From the NCBI RefSeq assembly GCF_004343775.1, contig NZ_PTXL01000003.1, forward strand, positions 558,001-622,000: 64,000 bases of DNA, read 5' to 3'. The translations under genes were made by a program, and so were the position numbers. This document shows positions 27,566 through 34,613 of the stretch, piece after piece (positions within the stretch are counted from its first letter, which is position 1; every line of letters begins with the position of its first letter). The stretch is from Burkholderia sp. SRS-46. Its GTDB lineage: Bacteria; Pseudomonadota; Gammaproteobacteria; Burkholderiales; Burkholderiaceae. The notes below the pieces were generated by a model. That model did no database searches, was not told where the DNA came from, and was given only the letters and a program-made list of their open reading frames with translations.

Positions 27566-28900
27566 ATGGACATGCCCCCGTTTCGACTGTCCCGACTGGC
27601 GTCCGGCCAGGCCGACGGGCCGCTGCGGCCGCTGCAGGATGCCTGCTGCGCGCCCGCGCCGGACGCGCCGCGCCCGGCCGCGCGTCGCCGCGTGCGTCTC
27701 GCGGAACTCGACCCGCACATCCACTGCTCGGTGATCGGCACCTGCCTGACGACGGCGGAATTGCGCAAGCTCGTGCCGCGCCATGCCCGCGTCGACCGCG
27801 AACACGCGTCCGACCTGCAGATCCATCATGCGGCGGTCGAACTCGCGACGCTCGGCGGCGACGGCGCGAAGGCGCTGCACAAGGCGCTCGACCAGCGCTA
27901 TGCGCTGGCGATCAAGCGCTTCGGCCACGCGACGGACGTCGACGCATTGCGCGCGCTGTGGGCCGATGCATTGCAGACCGGCGACGTACCGCCTGCATAC
28001 TGGGCCGTCGTCACGCATCCGGATTGCACGCTGGAGATGCGGCAGCTCGCGTTCGGCGACGTGCACATGCTGTCGCATCTCGTGGGGGCGGCGAATCGCG
28101 CGGACATCCGGCGCCTCGTCGCGCTCGAAGAAGAGAACGCGGCGCTCAGGAACAAGACCGAGCGCCAGCAGGGCCGGCTGCACGCGTTTGCCGTCGAACG
28201 CGATGCGCAAGTGCGCGCGCTGCATGCGCAGCTCGACGCGCTGCGCGCGGCGGCGGACCGGCGCGCGAGCGCGCCCGGCGACGATCTGCATGCGGAGCTC
28301 GCGCGCCTGCGCGATGCGGCGAGCGAGCGCGACGCCGTCGTCGCCTTGCATGCGAGCCGCCGCGGTGCGGCCGAGGACCGGCTGCAGGAAGAACAGCTGC
28401 GTGTGCAGGCATTGCGCGCGCAACTCGACGAGGCCCGCGACACGATCGCGACCATGAAGCGCGAAGCGCAGGCGATCGAGCAGACGATCCTGCGCACCCT
28501 CGCCGAACCTGAGAGCAGACCGACGACACTGACGCGCGTGCAGGGCAAGCGCGTCGTGTACGTCGGCGGACGCCCCGGGCCGCATGCGGCGATCCGGCGG
28601 CTCGTCGAAGCGGCCGGCGGTTCGCTGACCGTGCATGACGGCGGCATCGAAGACCGCAAGGGCAAGCTGGCCGCGTCGATTCCCGGCGCCGACGTGGTGG
28701 TGTTCCCGGTCGATTGCGTCGACCACGATTCCATGAACACGCTCAAGCGTGTGTGCGAGCGGCACGGAATCGCGTATCACCCGCTCAGGACCGCGAGCGT
28801 CGCCAGCTTCGTCGACCTGATGATGGATGCGCCGGAAGAAGCGCCGGCGGCGCAGCCCGGGTGTGGCCGCGCGACGGCGTTCTGCCTGCGTCACGGGTAA
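27566..28900 (+). CDS. DUF2325 domain protein with HxHC-x5-C motif
   Basis: A 444-residue protein in three parts: an N-terminal helical region (about 45-185) that opens with PHIHCSVIGTC, a candidate metal-binding pattern; a long predicted coiled coil (about 187-310, rich in Glu, Arg and Ala); and a C-terminal DUF2325 domain (about 325-425; VYVGGRPGPHAAIRRLV, then VVVFPVDCVDHDSMNTLKR). Extra Cys pairs lie at both ends. DUF2325 has no established function. A ribosome site (AGAGG) precedes ATG 27566. Shared upstream ModE-like box and the opposite-strand ModE/NifQ genes suggest a role in molybdenum handling. Confidence 0.82.
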   Translation: MDMPPFRLSRLASGQADGPLRPLQDACCAPAPDAPRPAARRRVRLAELDPHIHCSVIGTCLTTAELRKLVPRHARVDREHASDLQIHHAAVELATLGGDGAKALHKALDQRYALAIKRFGHATDVDALRALWADALQTGDVPPAYWAVVTHPDCTLEMRQLAFGDVHMLSHLVGAANRADIRRLVALEEENAALRNKTERQQGRLHAFAVERDAQVRALHAQLDALRAAADRRASAPGDDLHAELARLRDAASERDAVVALHASRRGAAEDRLQEEQLRVQALRAQLDEARDTIATMKREAQAIEQTILRTLAEPESRPTTLTRVQGKRVVYVGGRPGPHAAIRRLVEAAGGSLTVHDGGIEDRKGKLAASIPGADVVVFPVDCVDHDSMNTLKRVCERHGIAYHPLRTASVASFVDLMMDAPEEAPAAQPGCGRATAFCLRHG

Positions 28901-28916
28901 TACGCCGTGCCGCGCG

Positions 28917-29303
28917 TCAGGACTGCATGAATCCGGTGAGGGCCGCGATCTGTTTCGCGCAGTGCTTCTGCGCCTGCTGTTCGATCGCGCGATAGAGCCG
29001 GATGATTTCCTCGCCGACCGGCGTGAGTGTGCAGCCGCCGCCGCTGTGGCCGCCTTGCTCCGACACGGTGGCGGGCGAGGTGAGCGAGCGGTTCAGTTCG
29101 TCGATCAGCAGCCACGCGCGGCGGTACGACATGCCGAGGCTGCGCGCGGCCGCCGAAATCGAACCGTGCTCGCGTACCGCTTCGAGCAGCGCGACCTTGC
29201 CGGGCCCGAGCGCGACCGTGTCGCCCATGCGGATGCGCATGCGGAAACTGACCTGCGGTTCGTCGATTGCCGACGGCGCGGCGGGAGGGGTGGGTCTCGT
29301 CAT
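28917..29303 (-). CDS. modE: One-domain ModE-type regulator (DNA-binding domain only)
   Basis: A 128-residue protein matching the N-terminal winged-helix domain of ModE (LysR-like HTH around GSISAAARSLGMSYRRAWLL; then SGGGCTLTPVGEEIIRLYR). Classical ModE has two extra C-terminal Mop domains that bind molybdate; here the protein ends after the DNA-binding part. A separate tandem-Mop protein is encoded at 31322-31747. It is last in a minus-strand run with the NifQ-like and oxidoreductase genes (41-bp gap upstream). It probably controls the two ModE-like boxes in this locus. Confidence 0.85.
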   Translation of the reverse strand: MTRPTPPAAPSAIDEPQVSFRMRIRMGDTVALGPGKVALLEAVREHGSISAAARSLGMSYRRAWLLIDELNRSLTSPATVSEQGGHSGGGCTLTPVGEEIIRLYRAIEQQAQKHCAKQIAALTGFMQS

Positions 29304-29344
29304 GCGCGCAAGGATACACGAACGGGCTGTGCGTGCGCGGGCGG

Positions 29345-29926
29345 CTAGCGTGCCGCTGGAAAGCAGTGCGCGTAGTCTTCGCAGCCGGGGCATCCCGGCG
29401 CGGGCCCGGCCGGCTCGCCGAGCTGCGCGGCGACTTCCATGGCGAGGAATTTCTTCCAGCGCAGGTGCGCGACATTGCGTGCGGCGAGCGCGGGGAAGTA
29501 GCGCGCCAGCATGCCGGACACCGCGTCGCGCCCGTCGAGCCCGAGATCCCGCCAAAGATGATCGGGGCGCAGGCACGCGTGCGCGACGATCGCCGCGACG
29601 CACTCGGCATCGTCGTCGCGCACCGCGTGGCTGGCGTCGCGCAGCAGCAGCGCATTCAGCGTCACGACGAACGCCGCATGCGCGCGGTGCCCGGGCGCGA
29701 TCGTGACGGGCGGCGCGGCGATCGCGGCAGGCTGCAGGCGCGGAAAGTGACGGGCCAGCAATGCGGTGAGCTGCGGGTGCGACAGGCCGAGCAGCGCCAG
29801 CTCGCCGCGTGCGGCGCGCGCCGCGATGAGCGCGGCGAACAGGCGGGCGTCCGGCGCATCGGGATCGGCCGCGCCGGCAAGCAGCGCATGCCGCAGCGGC
29901 GCGTCGGCGGATGACGCGGACGTCAT
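29345..29926 (-). CDS. NifQ-like protein
   Basis: A 193-residue protein similar to NifQ, which in diazotrophs supplies molybdenum for the nitrogenase cofactor. The C-terminus has the family's WKKFLAMEV block and CPGCEDYAHCF. NifQ normally carries C-x4-C-x2-C-x5-C; here the first Cys is replaced by Gly, leaving C-x2-C-x5-C. No nitrogenase or other nif gene is present in the window. Its ATG overlaps the upstream oxidoreductase stop by four bases (ATGA). A role in molybdenum delivery to another enzyme is inferred, not shown. Confidence 0.78.
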   Translation of the reverse strand: MTSASSADAPLRHALLAGAADPDAPDARLFAALIAARAARGELALLGLSHPQLTALLARHFPRLQPAAIAAPPVTIAPGHRAHAAFVVTLNALLLRDASHAVRDDDAECVAAIVAHACLRPDHLWRDLGLDGRDAVSGMLARYFPALAARNVAHLRWKKFLAMEVAAQLGEPAGPAPGCPGCEDYAHCFPAAR

Positions 29927-30417
29927 GGCGCCACCACGCGCGCGATGACGTGCGCGAGCCGATTGACGTGGCGCGGCGCCGCAAAAATGTCGGCGCCGGA
30001 AAACAGCACCGGCGCGTCATCGGCGGTATCCAGCGGCTCGCCGCCGCGCTCGTACGCGACGATCACCTGTGCGCCGATCGCGGTGTTGAACAGCTCGTGC
30101 CACGAGAACGTCACGGTATAGCCGTCGTGCCCGACCGCGAGAAACACCATTCGCTTGAAGTCGCCGGACTGGTCGCAACGCAATCCGGCGCGGGCGATCA
30201 GGTCGGTCAGCCGCGCGCCGCAGTAGCGATCGACGGAGCGAATGAAGCGATGGGTCTTGAAGCAGCGCAAGTCGAACGGTTCGGTCGTCACGCGTTCGTA
30301 TTGCCGGAGCGCATCGAGCGAAAGCGCCAGCGGATCGATCACGTCGCCGCTCACGCATACGACGCGGTCGACGCACGCGTGCGCGGCAGGCGTGGTCAAC
30401 ATGTCCGCAGTCTGCAT
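29923..30417 (-). CDS. Small molybdopterin-binding oxidoreductase-like protein
   Basis: A 164-residue protein resembling the compact sulfite-oxidase-fold molybdopterin-binding domain (YedY/COG2041-like). Recognisable blocks are VTFSWHELFNTAIGAQVIVAYE and the C-terminal APRHVNRLAHV. It is much shorter than full sulfite oxidases and has no signal peptide at ATG 30417. It heads the run oxidoreductase - NifQ-like - modE, and a ModE-like box lies 40 bp upstream, so it should respond to molybdate. It could be a cofactor-binding or carrier protein rather than a catalytic enzyme. Confidence 0.72.
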   Translation of the reverse strand: MQTADMLTTPAAHACVDRVVCVSGDVIDPLALSLDALRQYERVTTEPFDLRCFKTHRFIRSVDRYCGARLTDLIARAGLRCDQSGDFKRMVFLAVGHDGYTVTFSWHELFNTAIGAQVIVAYERGGEPLDTADDAPVLFSGADIFAAPRHVNRLAHVIARVVAP

Positions 30418-30456
30418 GCTTCGACCTCCAGATCGATGGCCGGGCGATTTCCCGGG

Positions 30457-30480
30457 CGTTATAGCCGAACGTATATTACG
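30457..30480 (-). promoter_or_regulatory. ModE-like box 2
   Basis: A 24-bp element (CGTTATAG ... TATATTACG) identical to box 1 at 17 of 24 positions, with the last ten bases the same. It lies 40 bp upstream of the oxidoreductase start and so controls the minus-strand arm of the module. Confidence 0.65.
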
Positions 30481-30637
30481 CGGTCGGCTCGCACAAATCC
30501 ACGGCTGAGGCCGGAGATTCTGCGGTGCGTTTCGATGCAGGAAAACGAGCGTGGCCGCGCGGCGCGCCGCCGGATAAGCTTGGAATCGTCCGATATGCGG
30601 CGCGCTTGCGCCGAACGTCGTCTCGAGGAGAAACGTC

Positions 30638-31153
30638 ATGCGTCACGTGAGCCGCTATACCGGTCTTGTCCTGGCAGCGACGCTGGGCATGACGGCCGCA
30701 TGTGCAAGCGTCGCGGTTCGTGCGGAGACGCTGAAGGAGCAGGTGGTCGGCACCTGGACATACGAATCGGTCGAGATCGTGCGTGCGGACGGCAGCCGCC
30801 AGCAGTTGTTCGGCGCTCATCCGCAAGGCGTCGCCATGTTCGACGGGAACGGGCGCTACGTGCTGATGACCGCGCGCGCCGACCTCGCGAAATTCGCGTC
30901 CGCCAACCGGATGACGGGAACGCCCGACGAAAACCAGGCTATCGTGCAAGGCTCGATCGCGCACTTCGGAACCTACACCGTGAACGAAGCCGACCGGACG
31001 ATCACGTTCCGGATCACGGCCAGTACGTTTCCGAACTGGAACGGCGTCGAGCAGAAGCGGCCGTTCGCCGTCAGTGCGGATACGTTGAAGTGGGTCACGC
31101 CGGCCGCGTCGAGCGGCGGCACCGCGGAAGTGGTGCTGCGTCGGCTCAAATGA
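30638..31153 (+). CDS. Secreted lipocalin-like protein
   Basis: A 171-residue protein with an N-terminal signal sequence (MRHVSRYTGLVLAATLGMTAAC) and a lipocalin-like domain (VVGTWTYESVEIVRADGSR, then GVAMFDGNGRYVLMTA and GTYTVNEADRTITFRI). Cys near residue 22 lies close to a lipobox-like sequence, so it may be a lipoprotein. The family binds small hydrophobic ligands; no ligand is known here. A GAGGAGAAA ribosome site precedes the start. It is inserted between the molybdenum-module genes but has no obvious link to them. Confidence 0.78.
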   Translation: MRHVSRYTGLVLAATLGMTAACASVAVRAETLKEQVVGTWTYESVEIVRADGSRQQLFGAHPQGVAMFDGNGRYVLMTARADLAKFASANRMTGTPDENQAIVQGSIAHFGTYTVNEADRTITFRITASTFPNWNGVEQKRPFAVSADTLKWVTPAASSGGTAEVVLRRLK

Positions 31154-31286
31154 CGCGGTTGCGCTTCGACACGCCCCTCGTTTCGTCCGACGCGCCGCGA
31201 GTCGACGCGAGATACCGCGAGGGGAACGCCGGCGGGCCAAGCGGCCTTTGCGTGGCGCAAACGTTTTCGGCCCGCTTCGGAGGCGA

Positions 31287-31313
31287 AAGGCGGCCGCGCT
31301 GGCGGGCCGCCTT
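31287..31313 (-). terminator. Hairpin after the molbindin gene
   Basis: A perfect 9-bp inverted repeat (31287-31295 with 31305-31313, 9-nt loop) starts 8 bp after the molbindin stop and ends in a short T-run (CTTT) on the minus strand. Probable Rho-independent terminator. Confidence 0.55.
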
Positions 31314-31321
31314 CACGCACG

Positions 31322-31747
31322 TCATTCGACGCCGACGATCACGCTCGATGCCTTGAAGATCGCCGTCGCGGCCGCGCCGCGCGCGAGCCCGAGGCGGTCG
31401 ACGCTGTCGTTGGTGACGATCGCGACGATCTGCGCGCCGCCCGGCGCGGAGATCGAGACTTCCGCATTGACCGCGCCCTTCGTGACGGACGACACGGTGC
31501 CCGCGATGCAGTTGCGCGCCGACACCTTGCTGCTGTCGACGTCGACCATCACCACGACCGACGACGCCTTGACCAGCGCGAACGCGGCGGAGCCGGCGGC
31601 GAGGCCCAGCGACGCGGCGCTGCCGTGCGTGATGACGGCGACGATCTCGAGGCCGTCCGGCGTGCTGAGCGTGACTTCGTCGTTGACGGCGCCGGCCTTG
31701 ACGGCGGCGACCTGACCGGCGAAGTGATTACGGGCGCTGGTTCGCAT
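31322..31747 (-). CDS. mop: Molbindin: two tandem Mop domains
   Basis: A 141-residue protein made of two Mop (TOBE) repeats, residues 1-69 and 71-141, each starting with the SARN signature and ending in a VKASSVVVMV or FKASSVIVGV strand. Such proteins bind molybdate or tungstate as ring-shaped oligomers and store or buffer it. This is the ligand-binding half missing from the nearby one-domain ModE. It has a good ribosome site (GGAGATTC) and its own terminator-like hairpin, so it is transcribed alone. No molybdate ABC transporter is nearby. Confidence 0.9.
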   Translation of the reverse strand: MRTSARNHFAGQVAAVKAGAVNDEVTLSTPDGLEIVAVITHGSAASLGLAAGSAAFALVKASSVVVMVDVDSSKVSARNCIAGTVSSVTKGAVNAEVSISAPGGAQIVAIVTNDSVDRLGLARGAAATAIFKASSVIVGVE

Positions 31748-31915
31748 GATGAATCTCCGGAAGGGATGCCGCTGCCCGGCGGGCAGCGGACGGTAAATGA
31801 GGTGCGGCGGATAGTGTACCGCTGCCGCGACCGGCTGGCGGCAGTCAGTTGCTATGACGCGGATCAGGCACAGACGGTGCGCATGGCGCGATATCGCGCA
31901 TCGCCGCGTTGGCGG

Positions 31916-33424
31916 TCATTCGCCGGTTGCCGCCGGTTTACGCGCAGCGTGCTTCGCCTGCGGCTGCGCGTCCCGCGCGGCCGGCGCTGCATCCGCGTCC
32001 GCTTCCCAGCCGCCGCCGAGCGCGAGGAACAGCCGCACCTGATCGGCCGCGACCTGCCCCTCGGCCGCCGCGACCTGCGCAAGCACGCTGGTCAGCGTGC
32101 GGGTCGCATCGAGATCGGAGATGAACGACTCGCGGCCGGCCAGGTAGAGCCGGTGCGTTTCGTCGGCCGAACTGCGCGCCGATTCGTAGGCCGTGTGCAA
32201 CGCATCCGCGCGCTGCGTGTCGGCCGCGTAGGTCGCGAGGCTCGATTGCGTTTCGCGCAGCGCGTTCAGCACGACGCCGTCGAAATGCGCGAGCGCGCCG
32301 GCCGTCGCCGCTTCGGCCTCGTGCACCCGCGCGCGCTGGCCGTTGACCGGGAAGGTCCAGCTGATCAGCGGTCCGAACGACCAGCGATTGGTGGTCGGCG
32401 AGAACAGGTCGGCGGCGAGGCCGGTCGTGCCGGCCGACGCACCGATGCTGATCGACGGGTACAGCGCGCCGGTCGCGACGCCGATCCGCGCGGTGGCGGC
32501 GGCGAGCTGCCGCTCCGCTTCGCGCACGTCCGGGCGGCGGCGCAGCAGCGCGGCGCCGTCGCCCACTGGAATCGGCTGGCGCAGCGCCGGCAGGCGCTCG
32601 CAGGTGGCGACTGCTTTCGGCAGGTCGGCGGGCGCGCGCGCGAGCAGCGCGGCGAGCTGGTATTGCGCGACCTTGCGGCGCCCCTCGAAGCGCGGGATAT
32701 CGGCGGCGAGCGTGCGCACCTGCGTCACGCCGCGCGTCACGTCGGTCTGGTTGCCGCGCCCGGCATCCCGCAGCCGCTGCGACAGCGCAACCCGCTGCTT
32801 CTGCAGTGCGACCGACTGCTTCGCGATCGCGAGCTCGTCGCCGGCCGAGCACGCTTCGACATACGCGCGCACGACGTCCGCGACCACCGCGATGCGCGCG
32901 AGATCGCCGGCGGCGCGCACCGCATCGTCGTCCGCGTGCGCGGCTTCGACACCGCGCCGCAGCTTGCCGAACAGGTCGATCTCGTACGACACGCTGATGC
33001 CGAGCGAGCCTTCGTTCACCACCGGCAGCTTTTTTTCCAGCAGGAACTGCTCGGCCGATTCCTGCGCGCGCTGCACGCCCGCCTCCGCGCCGCCGGAAAA
33101 CCCGCCCTGCGCATTCGCGACATCCAGCGCCGCGCGCGAGCGCGCGAGGTTCGCCGCCGCGACGCGCAGGTCGGTGTTCGACTTCAGCGCGTCGCGCACG
33201 AGCCGGTCGAGCACGGGATCGTCGTAGAGCTGCCACCAGTTGCCGGGCACCGCGTCGTGCGACACGAGCGCGCCGCCCGCGTCGTCGAGCGCCCCGTTCG
33301 CGAGCGGCGCATTCACGTACGCCTGCTGCGGCAGGTGATAGTCGGGGTCGACGGACTTGCACGCGCCGAGCGCGAATGCGAGCGGCGCGAGCGCCGCCGC
33401 GAGCCGGATGCCGCGCCGCGTCAT
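31916..33424 (-). CDS. NodT-type outer-membrane efflux lipoprotein
   Basis: A 502-residue outer-membrane factor. The signal peptide ends in a lipobox (ALGAC), followed by WWQLYDDPVLDRLVRDAL and two long coiled-coil repeats; LRRRPDVREAERQLAAATARIGVA marks the second half. It would form the exit duct of a tripartite pump. It is last in the operon marR - FUSC - DUF1656 - HlyD - OMF, with ATG overlapping the HlyD stop (ATGA). The C-terminal Ala/Lys-rich tail is not conserved. Substrates are likely aromatic acids, by operon type. Confidence 0.9.
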   Translation of the reverse strand: MTRRGIRLAAALAPLAFALGACKSVDPDYHLPQQAYVNAPLANGALDDAGGALVSHDAVPGNWWQLYDDPVLDRLVRDALKSNTDLRVAAANLARSRAALDVANAQGGFSGGAEAGVQRAQESAEQFLLEKKLPVVNEGSLGISVSYEIDLFGKLRRGVEAAHADDDAVRAAGDLARIAVVADVVRAYVEACSAGDELAIAKQSVALQKQRVALSQRLRDAGRGNQTDVTRGVTQVRTLAADIPRFEGRRKVAQYQLAALLARAPADLPKAVATCERLPALRQPIPVGDGAALLRRRPDVREAERQLAAATARIGVATGALYPSISIGASAGTTGLAADLFSPTTNRWSFGPLISWTFPVNGQRARVHEAEAATAGALAHFDGVVLNALRETQSSLATYAADTQRADALHTAYESARSSADETHRLYLAGRESFISDLDATRTLTSVLAQVAAAEGQVAADQVRLFLALGGGWEADADAAPAARDAQPQAKHAARKPAATGE

Positions 33425-34365
33425 TGCGACGCTCCCGCCGCGCTCGCGGCCGAGGGCGCGCCGGCCGCCGCGCCGGCCGCCTTCGGCTTCGACGTGTCGT
33501 CGGCCGAGCGCATCGACACGGTCGCGGTGCGGCCGGCGATCATCCGGAAGTCGTCCGGCACCTCGTCGAGCGCGACGCGCACCGGCACCCGCTGCGCGAG
33601 ACGCACCCAGCTGAACGCCGGGTTCACGTTCGGCAGCAGGTTCGCGCCCTGCGTGCGGTCGCGATCCTCGATCGCCGCGACGATGCTCTGCACGTGGCCG
33701 CGCAGCGGATGCGGCTCGCCCATCACCGTGATGTCGACGGCCTGGCCGATATGGATGCCGCGCAGCTTGGTCTCCTCGAAGTAGCCGTCGACGCGGAACG
33801 AGTTCAGGTCGACGACCGACAGCACCGCGCGCCCGGCCGGCACGTATTCGCCGACGCGCGGCGCACGATCGTTCAGGTAGCCGTCGACCGGGCTGACGAT
33901 GGTGGTGCGCTGCAGGTTCAGCCGCGCGGTGTCGAGCGACACCTTCGCGTCCTCGACCGAGGCTTCGCCCTGTTCGACGCGGGTGCGGCTCTCCTCGACC
34001 TGCTCGCTCGCGACGAGGTTGCCGAGCTTCATGTTGCGCGCGTATTCGCGCTTCGCCTGCGCGAGCGTCGCGCGGCGCTGGTCGAGCGTCGCTTCGGCGA
34101 GGCGTTCCGCGAGCGTGTAGCGCGCCTGGTCGATCACGAACAGCACCTGGCCGCGCTTGACCGGCTGGTTGTCGACCACCCGCACCGCCGTGATGAGGCC
34201 CGACACGTCGGGTGCGACCTGGATCACGTCGGCGCGCACGTGCCCGTCGCGCGTCCACGGCGAGAACATGTAGTAGCTGACGATGCGCCACAGCACGAGC
34301 GCGGCCACGATGACGACGATCAGGGTAAGCAGGACCTGTCCTGCGGAGAGCCAGGATTTTTTCAC
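33421..34365 (-). CDS. HlyD-family membrane fusion protein (AaeA-like)
   Basis: A 314-residue periplasmic adaptor: one N-terminal membrane helix (about residues 8-30), then the AaeA-type signature SPWTRDGHVRADVIQVAPDV, a coiled-coil hairpin (about 80-135), lipoyl and barrel domains, and a flexible Ala-rich C-terminus. It links the FUSC inner-membrane protein to the outer-membrane factor. The GTG start at 34365 leaves a 1-bp gap to the DUF1656 stop. Part of the aromatic-acid/fusaric-acid-type efflux operon. Confidence 0.9.
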   Translation of the reverse strand: MKKSWLSAGQVLLTLIVVIVAALVLWRIVSYYMFSPWTRDGHVRADVIQVAPDVSGLITAVRVVDNQPVKRGQVLFVIDQARYTLAERLAEATLDQRRATLAQAKREYARNMKLGNLVASEQVEESRTRVEQGEASVEDAKVSLDTARLNLQRTTIVSPVDGYLNDRAPRVGEYVPAGRAVLSVVDLNSFRVDGYFEETKLRGIHIGQAVDITVMGEPHPLRGHVQSIVAAIEDRDRTQGANLLPNVNPAFSWVRLAQRVPVRVALDEVPDDFRMIAGRTATVSMRSADDTSKPKAAGAAAGAPSAASAAGASQ

Positions 34366-34366
34366 G

Positions 34367-34579
34367 TTAGGTAGCCACGAGACGGTGGGACACGATCACG
34401 ACGGCGGCAAGCACGAACACGTAGATGCCGAGATCGAAGATCGAACGGTGCCAGACGAGGCGATAGAAGCCGATGCGCGTGAGCCCGGCGCGGATCACGA
34501 CGTTGATCAGGTAGGCGATCAGCATCAGCACGAGCGGGGCCGGCACGAACACGCCGAAGATGTCGATTTCGCCGATCAT
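34367..34579 (-). CDS. DUF1656 small membrane protein of the efflux operon
   Basis: A 70-residue protein with two membrane helices (about residues 13-30 and 47-66) and the conserved start MIGEIDIFGVFVPAPLVLML. DUF1656 proteins (AaeX type) are found between FUSC and HlyD genes in aromatic-acid efflux operons; the exact role is unknown. It lies 34 bp after the FUSC stop. Confidence 0.88.
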   Translation of the reverse strand: MIGEIDIFGVFVPAPLVLMLIAYLINVVIRAGLTRIGFYRLVWHRSIFDLGIYVFVLAAVVIVSHRLVAT

Positions 34580-34613
34580 GGGTGCGCTCGGGATGGCAGG
34601 GAAGGGATGCGGA

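Noticed and set aside
29345..29926. Nitrogen fixation locus
   Set aside because: Only a NifQ-like protein is present. No nitrogenase, nifB/E/N or other nif gene is in the window, and the NifQ motif is incomplete.
31916..34291. Long antisense or fused reading frames across the efflux operon
   Set aside because: They overlap four well-supported genes with clear domain matches and coupled starts; the extra parts show no family similarity.
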